Source: JBDTMT01 sp039934135 (lineage in GTDB: Bacteria > Desulfobacterota > Binatia > HRBIN30 > CADEER01). Taken from it: a stretch of 6,722 nucleotides of DNA. Position 1 is the stretch's first letter, and each line of letters opens with the position of its first letter. The translations under genes were made by a program, and so were the position numbers. A model generated the notes under the pieces. That model did not search any database. It saw only the letters and a program-made list of their open reading frames with translations, and was not told where the DNA came from. The DNA lies in NCBI GenBank assembly GCA_039934135.1, contig JBDTMT010000347.1:1-6722 (forward strand). The letters run 5' to 3'. This document shows positions 1 through 6,722 of this stretch, in pieces.

Positions 1-385
1 CGGCCGTCGGGCCGGGCCCGACGCCGCTCAGGAGTTTGCGCTCGCCGCCGTTGACCAATGCCGGCTGCCAGGTCGACAGCGTGTCGCCGACCTGGAAGCC
101 ATCGGCATCGGTCCATTCCCAGCGATACTCGAAACTGACGACGCTGGAGCTGGCATTCTCGATCGCCACTTGCGCGCGCAGGATCAGACCCTCCTTGCGC
201 GCCACCACGTCGCCGTACTTCAGGGCGCGGCCGAGCGCCGCATTGTCGATCAGCACCTGCTCGCTCCACCCCGCATCGACGGTACGGCGTGGCGCGTTGC
301 TGACGCTCAGCGTGTTGCTCGCCGTCGAGCAGCCGGCGAGCAGCAGACCGGCGAGGCACACGGCTGCGATCGCGCCTGGCGTCAC
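1..385 (-). CDS. YcfL-family (DUF1425) lipoprotein, 3' end cut off by window edge
   Basis: About 128 residues are visible; the C-terminus lies beyond the left edge. The start is GTG at 385-383, overlapping the stop of the COG3014 gene as GTGA. A GGAG lies 7 nt upstream, and no in-frame alternative start is close, so the two genes are probably translationally coupled. The N-terminus is a lipoprotein signal ending in L16-A17-G18-C19, followed by Ser, which predicts outer-membrane sorting. The n-region has no Lys or Arg, which is unusual. The mature part shows the YcfL pattern: a variable segment, a central beta core (FEYRWEWTDADGFQVG, about residues 85-100), and a closing GPGPTA motif typical of the family end, so perhaps only 10-20 residues are missing. 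E. coli ycfL neighbours lpoB; its function is unknown. Family assignment is from pattern recognition; an envelope role is inferred from the lipobox and neighbours. Confidence 0.82.
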   Translation of the reverse strand, partial: MTPGAIAAVCLAGLLLAGCSTASNTLSVSNAPRRTVDAGWSEQVLIDNAALGRALKYGDVVARKEGLILRAQVAIENASSSVVSFEYRWEWTDADGFQVGDTLSTWQPALVNGGERKLLSGVGPGPTA

Positions 386-1782
386 GGCAGCGCTCCAATC
401 TGCAGGGGCGGCTGCCCCGCCGCGATCACCTGTCCATCGACGTAGCGCAGTGAGGCGACGCGCAGCGACGCCCCGGCGGGGGAGATCACCGGCACCGCGA
501 CTTCCCGCACCGTGCTGCCGGAGCCGTCCAGCAGGCGCAGCGTGAGCTGTTGCTGATCGGCCGGCAAATTGATGCGCGCGACGTGCACCGAACGCGGCAG
601 CGTGTACCAGGCGCGCAAGTCGGCCTGCTCCGCGATCGCGTTGAACGTCGTGGTCAACAGCAGGCCGGCGGCGCCGAGCTGCTGCTGCGCCACGGCTCCG
701 GCGGCGGCCCGCGTGGCGAGGCGAATCGCCTGCCGCGTCAGGATGCCGGGGTAGTGATCGTGCAGACTGCGCACCGACATCGCCTCGACGTCCACCAGCA
801 TCTGCGTATGGCCCAGCACCTCGCCGTTCGCGCCGACCACGTCGGCCTCGGTGACGTTAGTGGACACCGGTTGGGTCATCGGCACAGCCGCGAACAGCAC
901 GGTCCCGGGCCCGGGCAGGGGGAACTTGATCTGCACGCGCTCGGGCGCCAGGCCGTTGTCGAGGAAGACGAGCACGTTGCCCGGCGCGGCGCCGTCCGCC
1001 ACCGCGCCGACGCCGCCCGCGGGCAGTTCGTCCTCGCGGCCCAGTTGCTTGGCCAGACGGGTGAGATCCGCTCCGACCAGCGGGTTCGGCACCATCTCAT
1101 AGGCCTGCTTGTAGTCGATGAACGCGTCACCCGGCTCGCCGTTCACTTCGTAGACGACGCCGGAGAGATAGGTGGCGAAGGGATTCTGGTACACGTTGTC
1201 GAGTCGGCTCAGCGCCGCCTGCGAGGCGCCGAACTGCTTGTCGATCTCGCTCGGCGCATACTTGCCCTCGCCCTCCTTCTTCGCTTCGTCGATCGCCTCC
1301 TGGTTCTTCTTGCGCTCTTCGTCCTGCCGCATGTTGGCGTTGCGGATCTCGACGCGTGCCGACTCCGGGTCGCCCAGCATGAGATAGTTGCGCGCTTTGA
1401 AGCCGTGCATCAGGACTTTTTCGAAGCCGTCGCCCTGGTACTCGAGCACCTTGTCGTTGAGCATCAGGCTGCCCGCGCCGGTGCCGGCAGCGGTGGCGCT
1501 GAGCACGGCGCGCGCCTCGTAGTCGTGCACGCACTGAATGGCGCGATCGAACTCGGCGTTGCTCTCGACCGGCTTGCCCTGCGCCTGCAGGATCATGGCG
1601 CGATCGAGGATCGCCGGCAGATCGTCGCGCTCGTCGACCGCCACCTCTGCGAGGGCGGCGTCGGCGTTGCCGCTGGCCAACTGCTGGCGCGCCTTCAACA
1701 GCTCGGTGTTGTTGGCCGTGAGCGTGCCGCAACCGCCGAGCAGTACGGCGGTGGCACAAAGCACTGCGATTCGTCTCGACAT
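382..1782 (-). CDS. COG3014-type conserved lipoprotein with TPR-like N-terminal half
   Basis: 466 residues. The ATG at 1782-1780 is chosen because a purine-rich AGAGGGAGAG stands just upstream and it yields a clean lipoprotein signal (MSRRIAVL..., lipobox L15-G16-G17-C18, then Gly-Thr, predicting the outer membrane). A longer TTG-initiated reading at 1824 would bury this signal. Residues about 25-240 are helical and TPR-like, including the diagnostic run with NDK near 109 and a helix pair through EKVLMHGFKARNYLMLGD to RVEIRNANMRQ (about 121-153). A Lys/Glu-rich, probably coiled-coil stretch follows (about 153-182), then a second TPR-like pair with FIDYKQAYEMVPN (about 221-233). The C-terminal half is beta-rich and contains ADLRAWYTLP near 387-396, a motif I associate with this family. 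No enzymatic motif is visible. In other bacteria COG3014 genes sit next to ycfL and lpoB, as the ycfL part does here. A scaffold or adaptor role in an envelope complex is inference. Confidence 0.82.
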   Translation of the reverse strand: MSRRIAVLCATAVLLGGCGTLTANNTELLKARQQLASGNADAALAEVAVDERDDLPAILDRAMILQAQGKPVESNAEFDRAIQCVHDYEARAVLSATAAGTGAGSLMLNDKVLEYQGDGFEKVLMHGFKARNYLMLGDPESARVEIRNANMRQDEERKKNQEAIDEAKKEGEGKYAPSEIDKQFGASQAALSRLDNVYQNPFATYLSGVVYEVNGEPGDAFIDYKQAYEMVPNPLVGADLTRLAKQLGREDELPAGGVGAVADGAAPGNVLVFLDNGLAPERVQIKFPLPGPGTVLFAAVPMTQPVSTNVTEADVVGANGEVLGHTQMLVDVEAMSVRSLHDHYPGILTRQAIRLATRAAAGAVAQQQLGAAGLLLTTTFNAIAEQADLRAWYTLPRSVHVARINLPADQQQLTLRLLDGSGSTVREVAVPVISPAGASLRVASLRYVDGQVIAAGQPPLQIGALP

Positions 1783-1817
1783 GAGCTCTCCCTCTGTCTC
1801 GGGTGGGCGCGGCACGC

Positions 1818-2810
1818 CTACCAATTGACCTTCGGCTTGGGTTTCGCGGCCGCCGCCCGCTTGGGCGGCGCTGTGGGCTGGGTGACGATGCGGCAGATCG
1901 ACTGCAGCGGAATCTGCGCGCCGTCGGCGGGCCGCGCCTTGCTGAGCTTGGGGCGCACCTCGGTGACGACGGCGCGGCCGATGGCAGTCTCATCACGGCC
2001 GAGCACGTCGCCCGTATCGGGATCGACGATGGCGTCGCCGGCCGTGAAGCACTCCAGGCTGCTGCCGACACGCAGCTCACCGCCGGCACCGCGGTTCAGC
2101 GTGACTTCGTCGAGGCCGGCGTGGACGACTTGCAACGGAAACACGCCGTCGACGACCTGGCTCACCAATGCCGCGGCAGCGCGCTCGGCAAGCGCGCCCC
2201 AGGTTGCCGACGACACCGAGCCACAGCGGCCGCTCAGCCCGGACGCCGACCCGTTCGGTCCTTGCGCCGTGGCGACGATCCGCCCGCTCTGCGCCTGGAC
2301 GACGCGCAACTCGACGCGCAACCGCGACGTTTCGCGACAGGTGCGTTCGTCGACATAGGGGATGACGGCGGTGCGACGCCGCGTCGACTGTTCCTGCACG
2401 CGCCCGAGGACGACGTAGCGAGCCCCGGTGAGCCGTCCCATTTGCGCGGCGTTCGCCGGCGCGCCGGCCGACGAGGTGGCGAAGCGATTCTCGGCGATGA
2501 TCGCCTCGATGCGCGTGCGCTCGATGACGTCGAACTTGTTGCTCTGCACGAAGGCCCGCACCAGGGCGCTGTCGAGCCCTTGCAGGTCCGCCGCCGCGAC
2601 GCCGCCGCGCGGCGCCTCCAGCGGCAGCACGGCTAACGTCGCCTTGCCCTTCGCCGGCGATCGATCCTGGTTGAGCGGTGCCGGCGGCGCGCCGGCGGCG
2701 GGCGCTTCGATCGGCTGCGCCGCCGCCGGCAGCGCGCTCAGTGCCGTCAGCAGGATAGCGAGGCGGTGCATTGTGCGGAGCGTGCGGAGAAACGTCGATG
2801 CGCGCGTCAT
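1818..2810 (-). CDS. CsgG-family exported protein with FlgT-C-like domain (paralogue 1)
   Basis: 330 residues. The N-terminus is a Sec signal peptide with an Arg-rich start, a hydrophobic core (LAILLTALSALPAAA) and a likely cut near A31-Q32; there is no lipobox, so the mature protein should be soluble in the periplasm. Residues about 57-225 match the CsgG/TolB-N pattern: TLAVLPLEAP, then ALVRAFVQSNKFDVIERTRIEAII, GARYVVLGRV, and a strand LRVELRVVQAQSGRI. Residues about 225-310 form the FlgT-C-like module: EVTLNRGAGGELRVG (235-249), DPDTGDVLG (263-271) and VVTEVRP. The tail is Pro/Lys-rich (PPKRAAAAKPKPKVNW). Cysteines at 158, 196, 254 and 306 could form disulfides; 254/306 are shared with paralogue 2. 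It begins 12 bp after paralogue 2 and ends 35 bp before the COG3014 gene. The Shine-Dalgarno is weak; an internal ATG at 2771 (MHRLAILL) is a possible alternative start. CsgG itself is a curli secretion channel; this protein has no curli genes beside it. Confidence 0.85.
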   Translation of the reverse strand: MTRASTFLRTLRTMHRLAILLTALSALPAAAQPIEAPAAGAPPAPLNQDRSPAKGKATLAVLPLEAPRGGVAAADLQGLDSALVRAFVQSNKFDVIERTRIEAIIAENRFATSSAGAPANAAQMGRLTGARYVVLGRVQEQSTRRRTAVIPYVDERTCRETSRLRVELRVVQAQSGRIVATAQGPNGSASGLSGRCGSVSSATWGALAERAAAALVSQVVDGVFPLQVVHAGLDEVTLNRGAGGELRVGSSLECFTAGDAIVDPDTGDVLGRDETAIGRAVVTEVRPKLSKARPADGAQIPLQSICRIVTQPTAPPKRAAAAKPKPKVNW

Positions 2811-2822
2811 GCCGGCTCGCCG

Positions 2823-3737
2823 TCAGTAGGAGTAGATGGCGCCGGTGGGCGGCGGATCGCGCCGATCCGCGGTGCTCGCCTCAAGATCGACGCGGCACGG
2901 GTTGCCCGGCGCGACGCCCTGGCTATCGACCAACCGCGCGAGGCTGAGCTTCGCCTGCACCTCCGTCACCTCAACGCGACCGGCCGGGCGCTCGTCGGTG
3001 CCCAACACCTCCTGCGTGTCCGGATCGCGCAGGGTCGCCCCCGGCGCGGAGCAGCGCAGTACGGCGCCGACTTTCAGTCCGCCGTCCTCGCCGCGGTTCA
3101 GCCGCACCTGGTCGCCGTCGACAGCCAGTACCCGAACCGGAAACGCCGCATCGAGGATGCTCTGCACGGCCTCCTCGGCGAGTTGGGTGGCCGCCGCTTG
3201 CAAACCCTGCCGCGCCAGGCCGTCGGCGTCCGCCGATCCGCTGGCGCGCGCCTGGCCGCGGCCGGTGGCGCTGCGGCCGGCCTCGATCTGGCCCGTGGCC
3301 GCGTCCACCACCTGGATCTCCGCCGTGGCGCGCACCGGGCGGGTCCAGCCGCTGCCGTACGCCATCTGGCGCGGCGGCTCGACGGTCAGGTCGCGCACCG
3401 TACCGAGGACCAGATACTGCGCGCCCAGCAACGCCCCGGCGCGCACGCGGCTGCTGGGCTCGACCAGACCCGAGGCCGTGAAGCGTTGCTCCTTGCGCAG
3501 GCGCTGCAGGCGGGCGCGATCGACGACGACGAACTTGCGCGCATTGACCAACGCGCGGACCAGGGCGTCGGTGAACAACATGGTCTCGTCGTCCGCCGCC
3601 GCGGCGCCGCTGGAGATGTCGAACGGCAGCACCGCGATGGTGGCCTTCTGCTCCGCCCATGCCGCGGCATGCGGAAGCAGCAGCGCCAGCCCGCCCAACG
3701 CCAATCCGAGTCTCCAGCCTGTCGCGTGTCGCGGCAT
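2823..3737 (-). CDS. CsgG-family exported protein with FlgT-C-like domain (paralogue 2)
   Basis: 304 residues. The ATG at 3737-3735 is preceded by GAGGGGGCGAGAG, which fills the whole 13-bp gap after the upstream gene and is the best ribosome binding site of the three paralogues. The signal peptide has Arg residues, a Leu/Gly core and a canonical AWA|EQ cleavage site after residue 28; there is no lipobox. Residues about 31-200 are the CsgG/TolB-N-like domain: TIAVLPFD (33-40), the helix ALVRALVNARKFVVVDRARLQRL, GAQYLVLGTV (105-114) and AEIQVVDAATGQIE. Residues about 200-285 are the FlgT-C-like module: QVRLNRGEDGGLKVG (210-224), DPDTQEVLG (238-246) and RVEVTEVQAKLSLARL. C229 and C281 are its only mature cysteines and match C254/C306 of paralogue 1. 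It ends in an aromatic tail, IYSY. By eye it is closer to paralogue 1 than to paralogue 3. Function is unknown; the position argues for a shared periplasmic complex. Confidence 0.85.
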   Translation of the reverse strand: MPRHATGWRLGLALGGLALLLPHAAAWAEQKATIAVLPFDISSGAAAADDETMLFTDALVRALVNARKFVVVDRARLQRLRKEQRFTASGLVEPSSRVRAGALLGAQYLVLGTVRDLTVEPPRQMAYGSGWTRPVRATAEIQVVDAATGQIEAGRSATGRGQARASGSADADGLARQGLQAAATQLAEEAVQSILDAAFPVRVLAVDGDQVRLNRGEDGGLKVGAVLRCSAPGATLRDPDTQEVLGTDERPAGRVEVTEVQAKLSLARLVDSQGVAPGNPCRVDLEASTADRRDPPPTGAIYSY

Positions 3738-3750
3738 CTCTCGCCCCCTC

Positions 3751-4704
3751 TCACCAACGCTCGTCGAGCGGATCGGCCGCCGGCAGCGGCGCCATCGGCG
3801 GGCGGCGCGCCAACAGGCGACACGGCGCCCCGGGCGAGAGATCCGTCGTGCCGCTCACCACCCGCGCACGGGCCCAGGCCGGCTCCACGCGCGTCACCTC
3901 GAGCTGCGCCAGCGGCTCCTCCGCGGCGGCACGGCTCGCCGTCGACAGCGCCGCCGGCAACACCGCGAAGCGATCGCCGACGCGCACGCCGGCCGCGCCA
4001 CCGCGATTGAGCTCGACCGCCCCCGCGTCAACCGAGCGCACCGCCACCGGCGCGACGGCATCGATGATGCGCTCGGCGAGACGCGTCGCCGTGTCGGCAC
4101 CGAGCCGCCGGCCTGCGTCCTCTACCGGCGCCGCGTCGCCAATCGCCCGCACGGCATCCTGCAGCTCCTCATGCGCCGCCACCGCGACGCGGCTGGTTTC
4201 GACGTCGACGACGCGCAAGTCGACGCCGACGTGCAGCCACCTCGTGTGTTCGACCCCGGCATTGTAGGGCAGCACCTCGTCCTCGCTGTCGGCACCCACC
4301 TCGGCCACGGTGCCGAGCACGACATAATCGGCTTGCAAGACCCGGCCGGCGCGCACGGCGTCGTCCGGGCGGGAGGCTTGGCCGCTGTCCATGCCCTGCT
4401 CGATGAGCACCCGCGCCACGTGCGCGCGCTCCAACACATCGACGACATCGCTCGCGACCAGCGTCGCGATCACGTCGTCGTGCAGCGCGGTGACGACGCG
4501 CTGCGACCACTTGGCATCCGCAGCGGGGCGCGGAACTTCGAACGGCAGGACGGCGACGCGAGCCCGACCCACCGGCCGGCGACCGGCTTCCCACCACCAC
4601 GCCGCGACGGCAGCAGCTGCCAGCACCAGCAACACGGACAGCGCCCGCCCCGTCGGGCGCGCGGACGCAGGCAAGGCGCTCGGTTGGCGGATCGACTTTT
4701 CCAT
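3751..4704 (-). CDS. CsgG-family protein with N-terminal membrane segment (paralogue 3, divergent)
   Basis: 317 residues from the ATG at 4704-4702; first gene of the operon. A GTG at 4758 would add 18 Arg/His-rich residues; neither start has a good Shine-Dalgarno, so the start is uncertain. ATG gives the more natural N-terminus: about 20 polar residues, then a hydrophobic segment (about 21-38, ALSVLLVLAAAAVAAWWW) ending in three tryptophans. No clear cleavage site or lipobox is visible, so it may stay as an inner-membrane signal anchor. Residues about 48-220 are CsgG-like: RVAVLPFEVPRP, ADYVVLGTV (125-133) and LHVGVDLRVVDVETSRV. The C-terminal FlgT-C-like module is present (VELNRGGAAGVRVGDRF, 230-246) but lacks the DPDTG-VLG segment of the other two and keeps only one cysteine (C295). 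A Pro-rich tail ends in DERW. Being first, possibly membrane-anchored and the most divergent, it may have a distinct role from its two neighbours. Confidence 0.8.
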   Translation of the reverse strand: MEKSIRQPSALPASARPTGRALSVLLVLAAAAVAAWWWEAGRRPVGRARVAVLPFEVPRPAADAKWSQRVVTALHDDVIATLVASDVVDVLERAHVARVLIEQGMDSGQASRPDDAVRAGRVLQADYVVLGTVAEVGADSEDEVLPYNAGVEHTRWLHVGVDLRVVDVETSRVAVAAHEELQDAVRAIGDAAPVEDAGRRLGADTATRLAERIIDAVAPVAVRSVDAGAVELNRGGAAGVRVGDRFAVLPAALSTASRAAAEEPLAQLEVTRVEPAWARARVVSGTTDLSPGAPCRLLARRPPMAPLPAADPLDERW

Positions 4705-4856
4705 ATCGTGGTGATGGCGAAGGAATGGCCTCGCGCGGCCTCGCGGAAGGCGGCACACAAGTCGCCGCCGATCGCAGTTGCGCGGCCCGCGACGACGCTT
4801 GGATCTCGCCTCGTGTGGTTAGCGCAGAGCGAGATGTTGTGTGCTGTGTCTTCTCA

Positions 4857-4904
4857 TGCAGATTGCTGCAGAGACAATTGGGACTTTCCCGTAGTGCCGT
4901 AGTG
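4857..4904. promoter_or_regulatory. Cluster of short palindromes in the putative promoter region
   Basis: Three small symmetric or repeated motifs fall within 48 bp of the least GC-rich part of the intergenic region: TGCAG-attg-CTGCA (4857-4870), GGGA-CTT-TCCC (4880-4890), and the 8-mer CCGTAGTG twice in tandem (4889-4904). Such clusters often mark operators or promoter-proximal binding sites, and the location between two divergent units fits. Each motif is short enough to occur by chance, and no known regulator motif is recognised. Confidence 0.25.
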
Positions 4905-5188
4905 GTTGAGCGTGCTGCGTAATCAGGCAGGCGCGACGTCACCCTGACGCCTGACTGCAGGTGCCCGCTACGCCGCGCGCCAAATCCTGCGCAGCGCGGC
5001 AGACTCCGGCTATCGAGACGCGCGTCGATCAGCAGAGGGATCGTCGCCCGCGGCGGCGTCGTCGCCGATCGGTTTGGGTTGTGCAGTTGCCCAGGGCGAG
5101 CCGCGTGTCATGCGCGGCGCGGGGAGCAGACCGGTTTGGCGTCAGGGCGCGACCGCGAGGACCTCATCCGCCAGGACATGTGGGCGAC

Positions 5189-5316
5189 GGAGACCGCGTG
5201 CGGAGGTGCGGACGTGCGGAGGTGGGATGAATCGCAATGACGCCACCCCGCCTCTCGAATCCTCGCACTTCACACCTCTGCACGTCCGCACCTCCGACCC
5301 TCGGCACGCGGTTTCC
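5189..5316. repeat. Long hairpin element with 8-bp tandem units in each arm
   Basis: The left arm 5201-5224 and right arm 5273-5296 are reverse complements at 23 of 24 positions, separated by 48 nt. The match continues outward: 5189-5200 pairs with 5305-5316 at 11 of 12 positions after an 8-nt bulge on the right (5297-5304). The left arm region is built of three tandem 8-mers, GTGCGGAG, GTGCGGAC, GTGCGGAG (5198-5221), and the right arm mirrors this as CACCTCTG, CACGTCCG, CACCTCCG (5273-5296). No T-tract follows, so it is not a typical intrinsic terminator. It could be a REP- or MITE-like palindromic repeat of the host genome or a structured part of the ppk1 leader. Confidence 0.85.
5216..5240 (+). 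repeat. Upstream copy of the ppk1 start-region direct repeat
   Basis: GATGAATCGCAATGA at 5226-5240 matches 5389-5403 at 14 of 15 positions. It is preceded by GCGGAGGTGG (5216-5225), which resembles GCGGAGTGG at 5375-5383. This copy lies at the inner edge and loop of the hairpin element and contains its own ATG at 5227 with GGAGGT just upstream, but in a different frame from ppk1. Confidence 0.7.
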
Positions 5317-5363
5317 TCACCGCCCCCTCTGCAGTTGCGGAGTCGCGGGCGCCGGGCAATGGT

Positions 5364-5388
5364 GTCGGACCATGGCGGAGTGGTCGAC
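5364..5388 (+). promoter_or_regulatory. ppk1 ribosome binding site displayed in a small hairpin
   Basis: GTCGGACCA (5364-5372) can pair with TGGTCGAC (5381-5388): eight base pairs with one bulged G and an 8-nt loop (5373-5380). The loop contains GCGGAG, whose GGAG (5377-5380) is 9 nt before the ATG at 5390. This supports 5390 as the ppk1 start, since the alternative in-frame ATG at 5372 would sit in the stem and has no good Shine-Dalgarno. Whether the hairpin forms or regulates anything is inference. Confidence 0.45.
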
Positions 5389-5389
5389 G

Positions 5390-5403
<14 letters not shown>
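5375..5403 (+). repeat. Downstream copy of the start-region direct repeat, over the ppk1 start codon
   Basis: GATGGATCGCAATGA (5389-5403) differs at one position from 5226-5240 and includes the ppk1 ATG and codons 2-4. The upstream GCGGAG-TGG (5375-5383) also matches the other copy, with six extra bases before the core here. Confidence 0.7.

Positions 5404-6722
<1,319 letters not shown>

Larger units (their letters stand above)
4705..5389. other. Divergent intergenic region between the CsgG operon and ppk1
   Basis: 685 bp with no convincing gene. Open frames here (for example GTG at 4961 to 5230 on the plus strand) give Arg/Pro-rich translations with no recognisable motif. The part at about 4820-4925 is visibly less GC-rich than its surroundings and is the likely place for the operon promoter. 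On the minus strand a TTGTCT-like -35 (4877-4872) can be found, but no good -10 at the right distance, so I do not call a promoter. Positions 4960-5188 show only short GC-rich inverted repeats of the sort expected by chance (for example GCCGCGC at 4972 and GCGCGGC at 4994). Positions 5189-5389 hold the hairpin element, the start-region duplication and the ppk1 ribosome binding hairpin listed separately. No tRNA and no T-tract terminator was found. Confidence 0.7.

Noticed and set aside
1818..2089. Alternative minus-strand frames inside the CsgG genes as evidence of frameshifts
   Set aside because: Each paralogue reads through from signal peptide to C-terminal module in one frame; the other frames are shadows.
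550..2358. 602-residue open frame on the plus strand
   Set aside because: It lies antisense to the COG3014 and CsgG paralogue 1 genes, crosses their boundary, and its translation is Arg/His/Ala-rich with no domain. It is a by-product of high GC content.
1818..4704. Curli secretion system
   Set aside because: CsgG-like domains are present, but there is no CsgA/B repeat protein, CsgE, CsgF or CsgD in view, and the proteins lack the CsgG lipobox.
1818..4704. The CsgG-DUF4810-DUF799 lipoprotein cluster
   Set aside because: The partner genes here are COG3014 and YcfL types, not the small DUF4810 and GNA1162-like lipoproteins of that cluster.
2836..4902. 688-residue open frame on the plus strand
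   Set aside because: It is antisense to two recognisable CsgG-family genes and has an Arg/Ala/Ser-rich low-complexity translation. The minus-strand genes have signal peptides, ribosome binding sites and family motifs.
4923..4954. TCAGGC (4923-4928) / GCCTGA (4949-4954) inverted repeat as a terminator
   Set aside because: The stem is only 6 bp with a 20-nt loop and no T-tract, and there is no gene ending beside it.
5189..5316. CRISPR array
   Set aside because: The repeats are 8 bp, directly adjacent with no spacers, and arranged as an inverted pair; no cas gene is present.

Overview
The window is high-GC DNA (roughly two thirds G+C by eye) with closely packed genes. The proteins on it are lipoproteins, Sec-exported proteins and outer-membrane assembly-type folds, so the host is a Gram-negative bacterium. 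Nothing here fixes the phylum. A deep-branching high-GC proteobacterial or Desulfobacterota/Binatota-like soil or groundwater lineage would fit, but that is a guess.

Positions 1-4704 hold five co-directional genes on the minus strand, read from right to left. First come three tandem secreted paralogues of the CsgG family, each with an N-terminal CsgG/TolB-N-like domain and a small C-terminal FlgT-C-like beta domain (4704-3751, 3737-2823, 2810-1818). Next is a COG3014-type TPR-like lipoprotein (1782-382), and then a YcfL (DUF1425) lipoprotein that overlaps it by 4 bp and runs off the left edge (385-<1). Gaps are 12, 13 and 35 bp and one pair overlaps by 4 bp, so this is almost certainly one operon. 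In several proteobacteria COG3014 and YcfL genes sit with lpoB, the outer-membrane activator of penicillin-binding protein 1B, whose fold is itself CsgG/TolB-N-like. An lpoB homologue may lie just beyond the left edge. The operon therefore looks like an envelope-assembly module: two outer-membrane lipoproteins plus a diversified set of three soluble or inner-membrane-anchored CsgG-like proteins. I know of no functional description of this combination.

Positions 4705-5389 are a 685-bp divergent intergenic region with no convincing gene. Its least GC-rich part (about 4820-4925) probably carries the operon promoter and has short palindromes. Nearer to ppk is a striking hairpin-forming element (5189-5316): two 24-nt arms, complementary at 23 of 24 positions, each made of three 8-bp units related to GTGCGGAG. 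A 15-bp segment in its loop is repeated almost exactly over the ppk1 start codon, and the ppk1 Shine-Dalgarno sits in the loop of a second small hairpin.

From 5390 to the right edge, on the plus strand, is the N-terminal 60 percent or so of polyphosphate kinase 1 (ppk1). It keeps the known ATP/Mg residues within the visible part and carries a low-complexity N-terminal extension of about 40 residues.

The best candidate for something undescribed is the triple CsgG/FlgT-like + COG3014 + YcfL operon. The second is the repeat-built hairpin and start-codon duplication upstream of ppk1.
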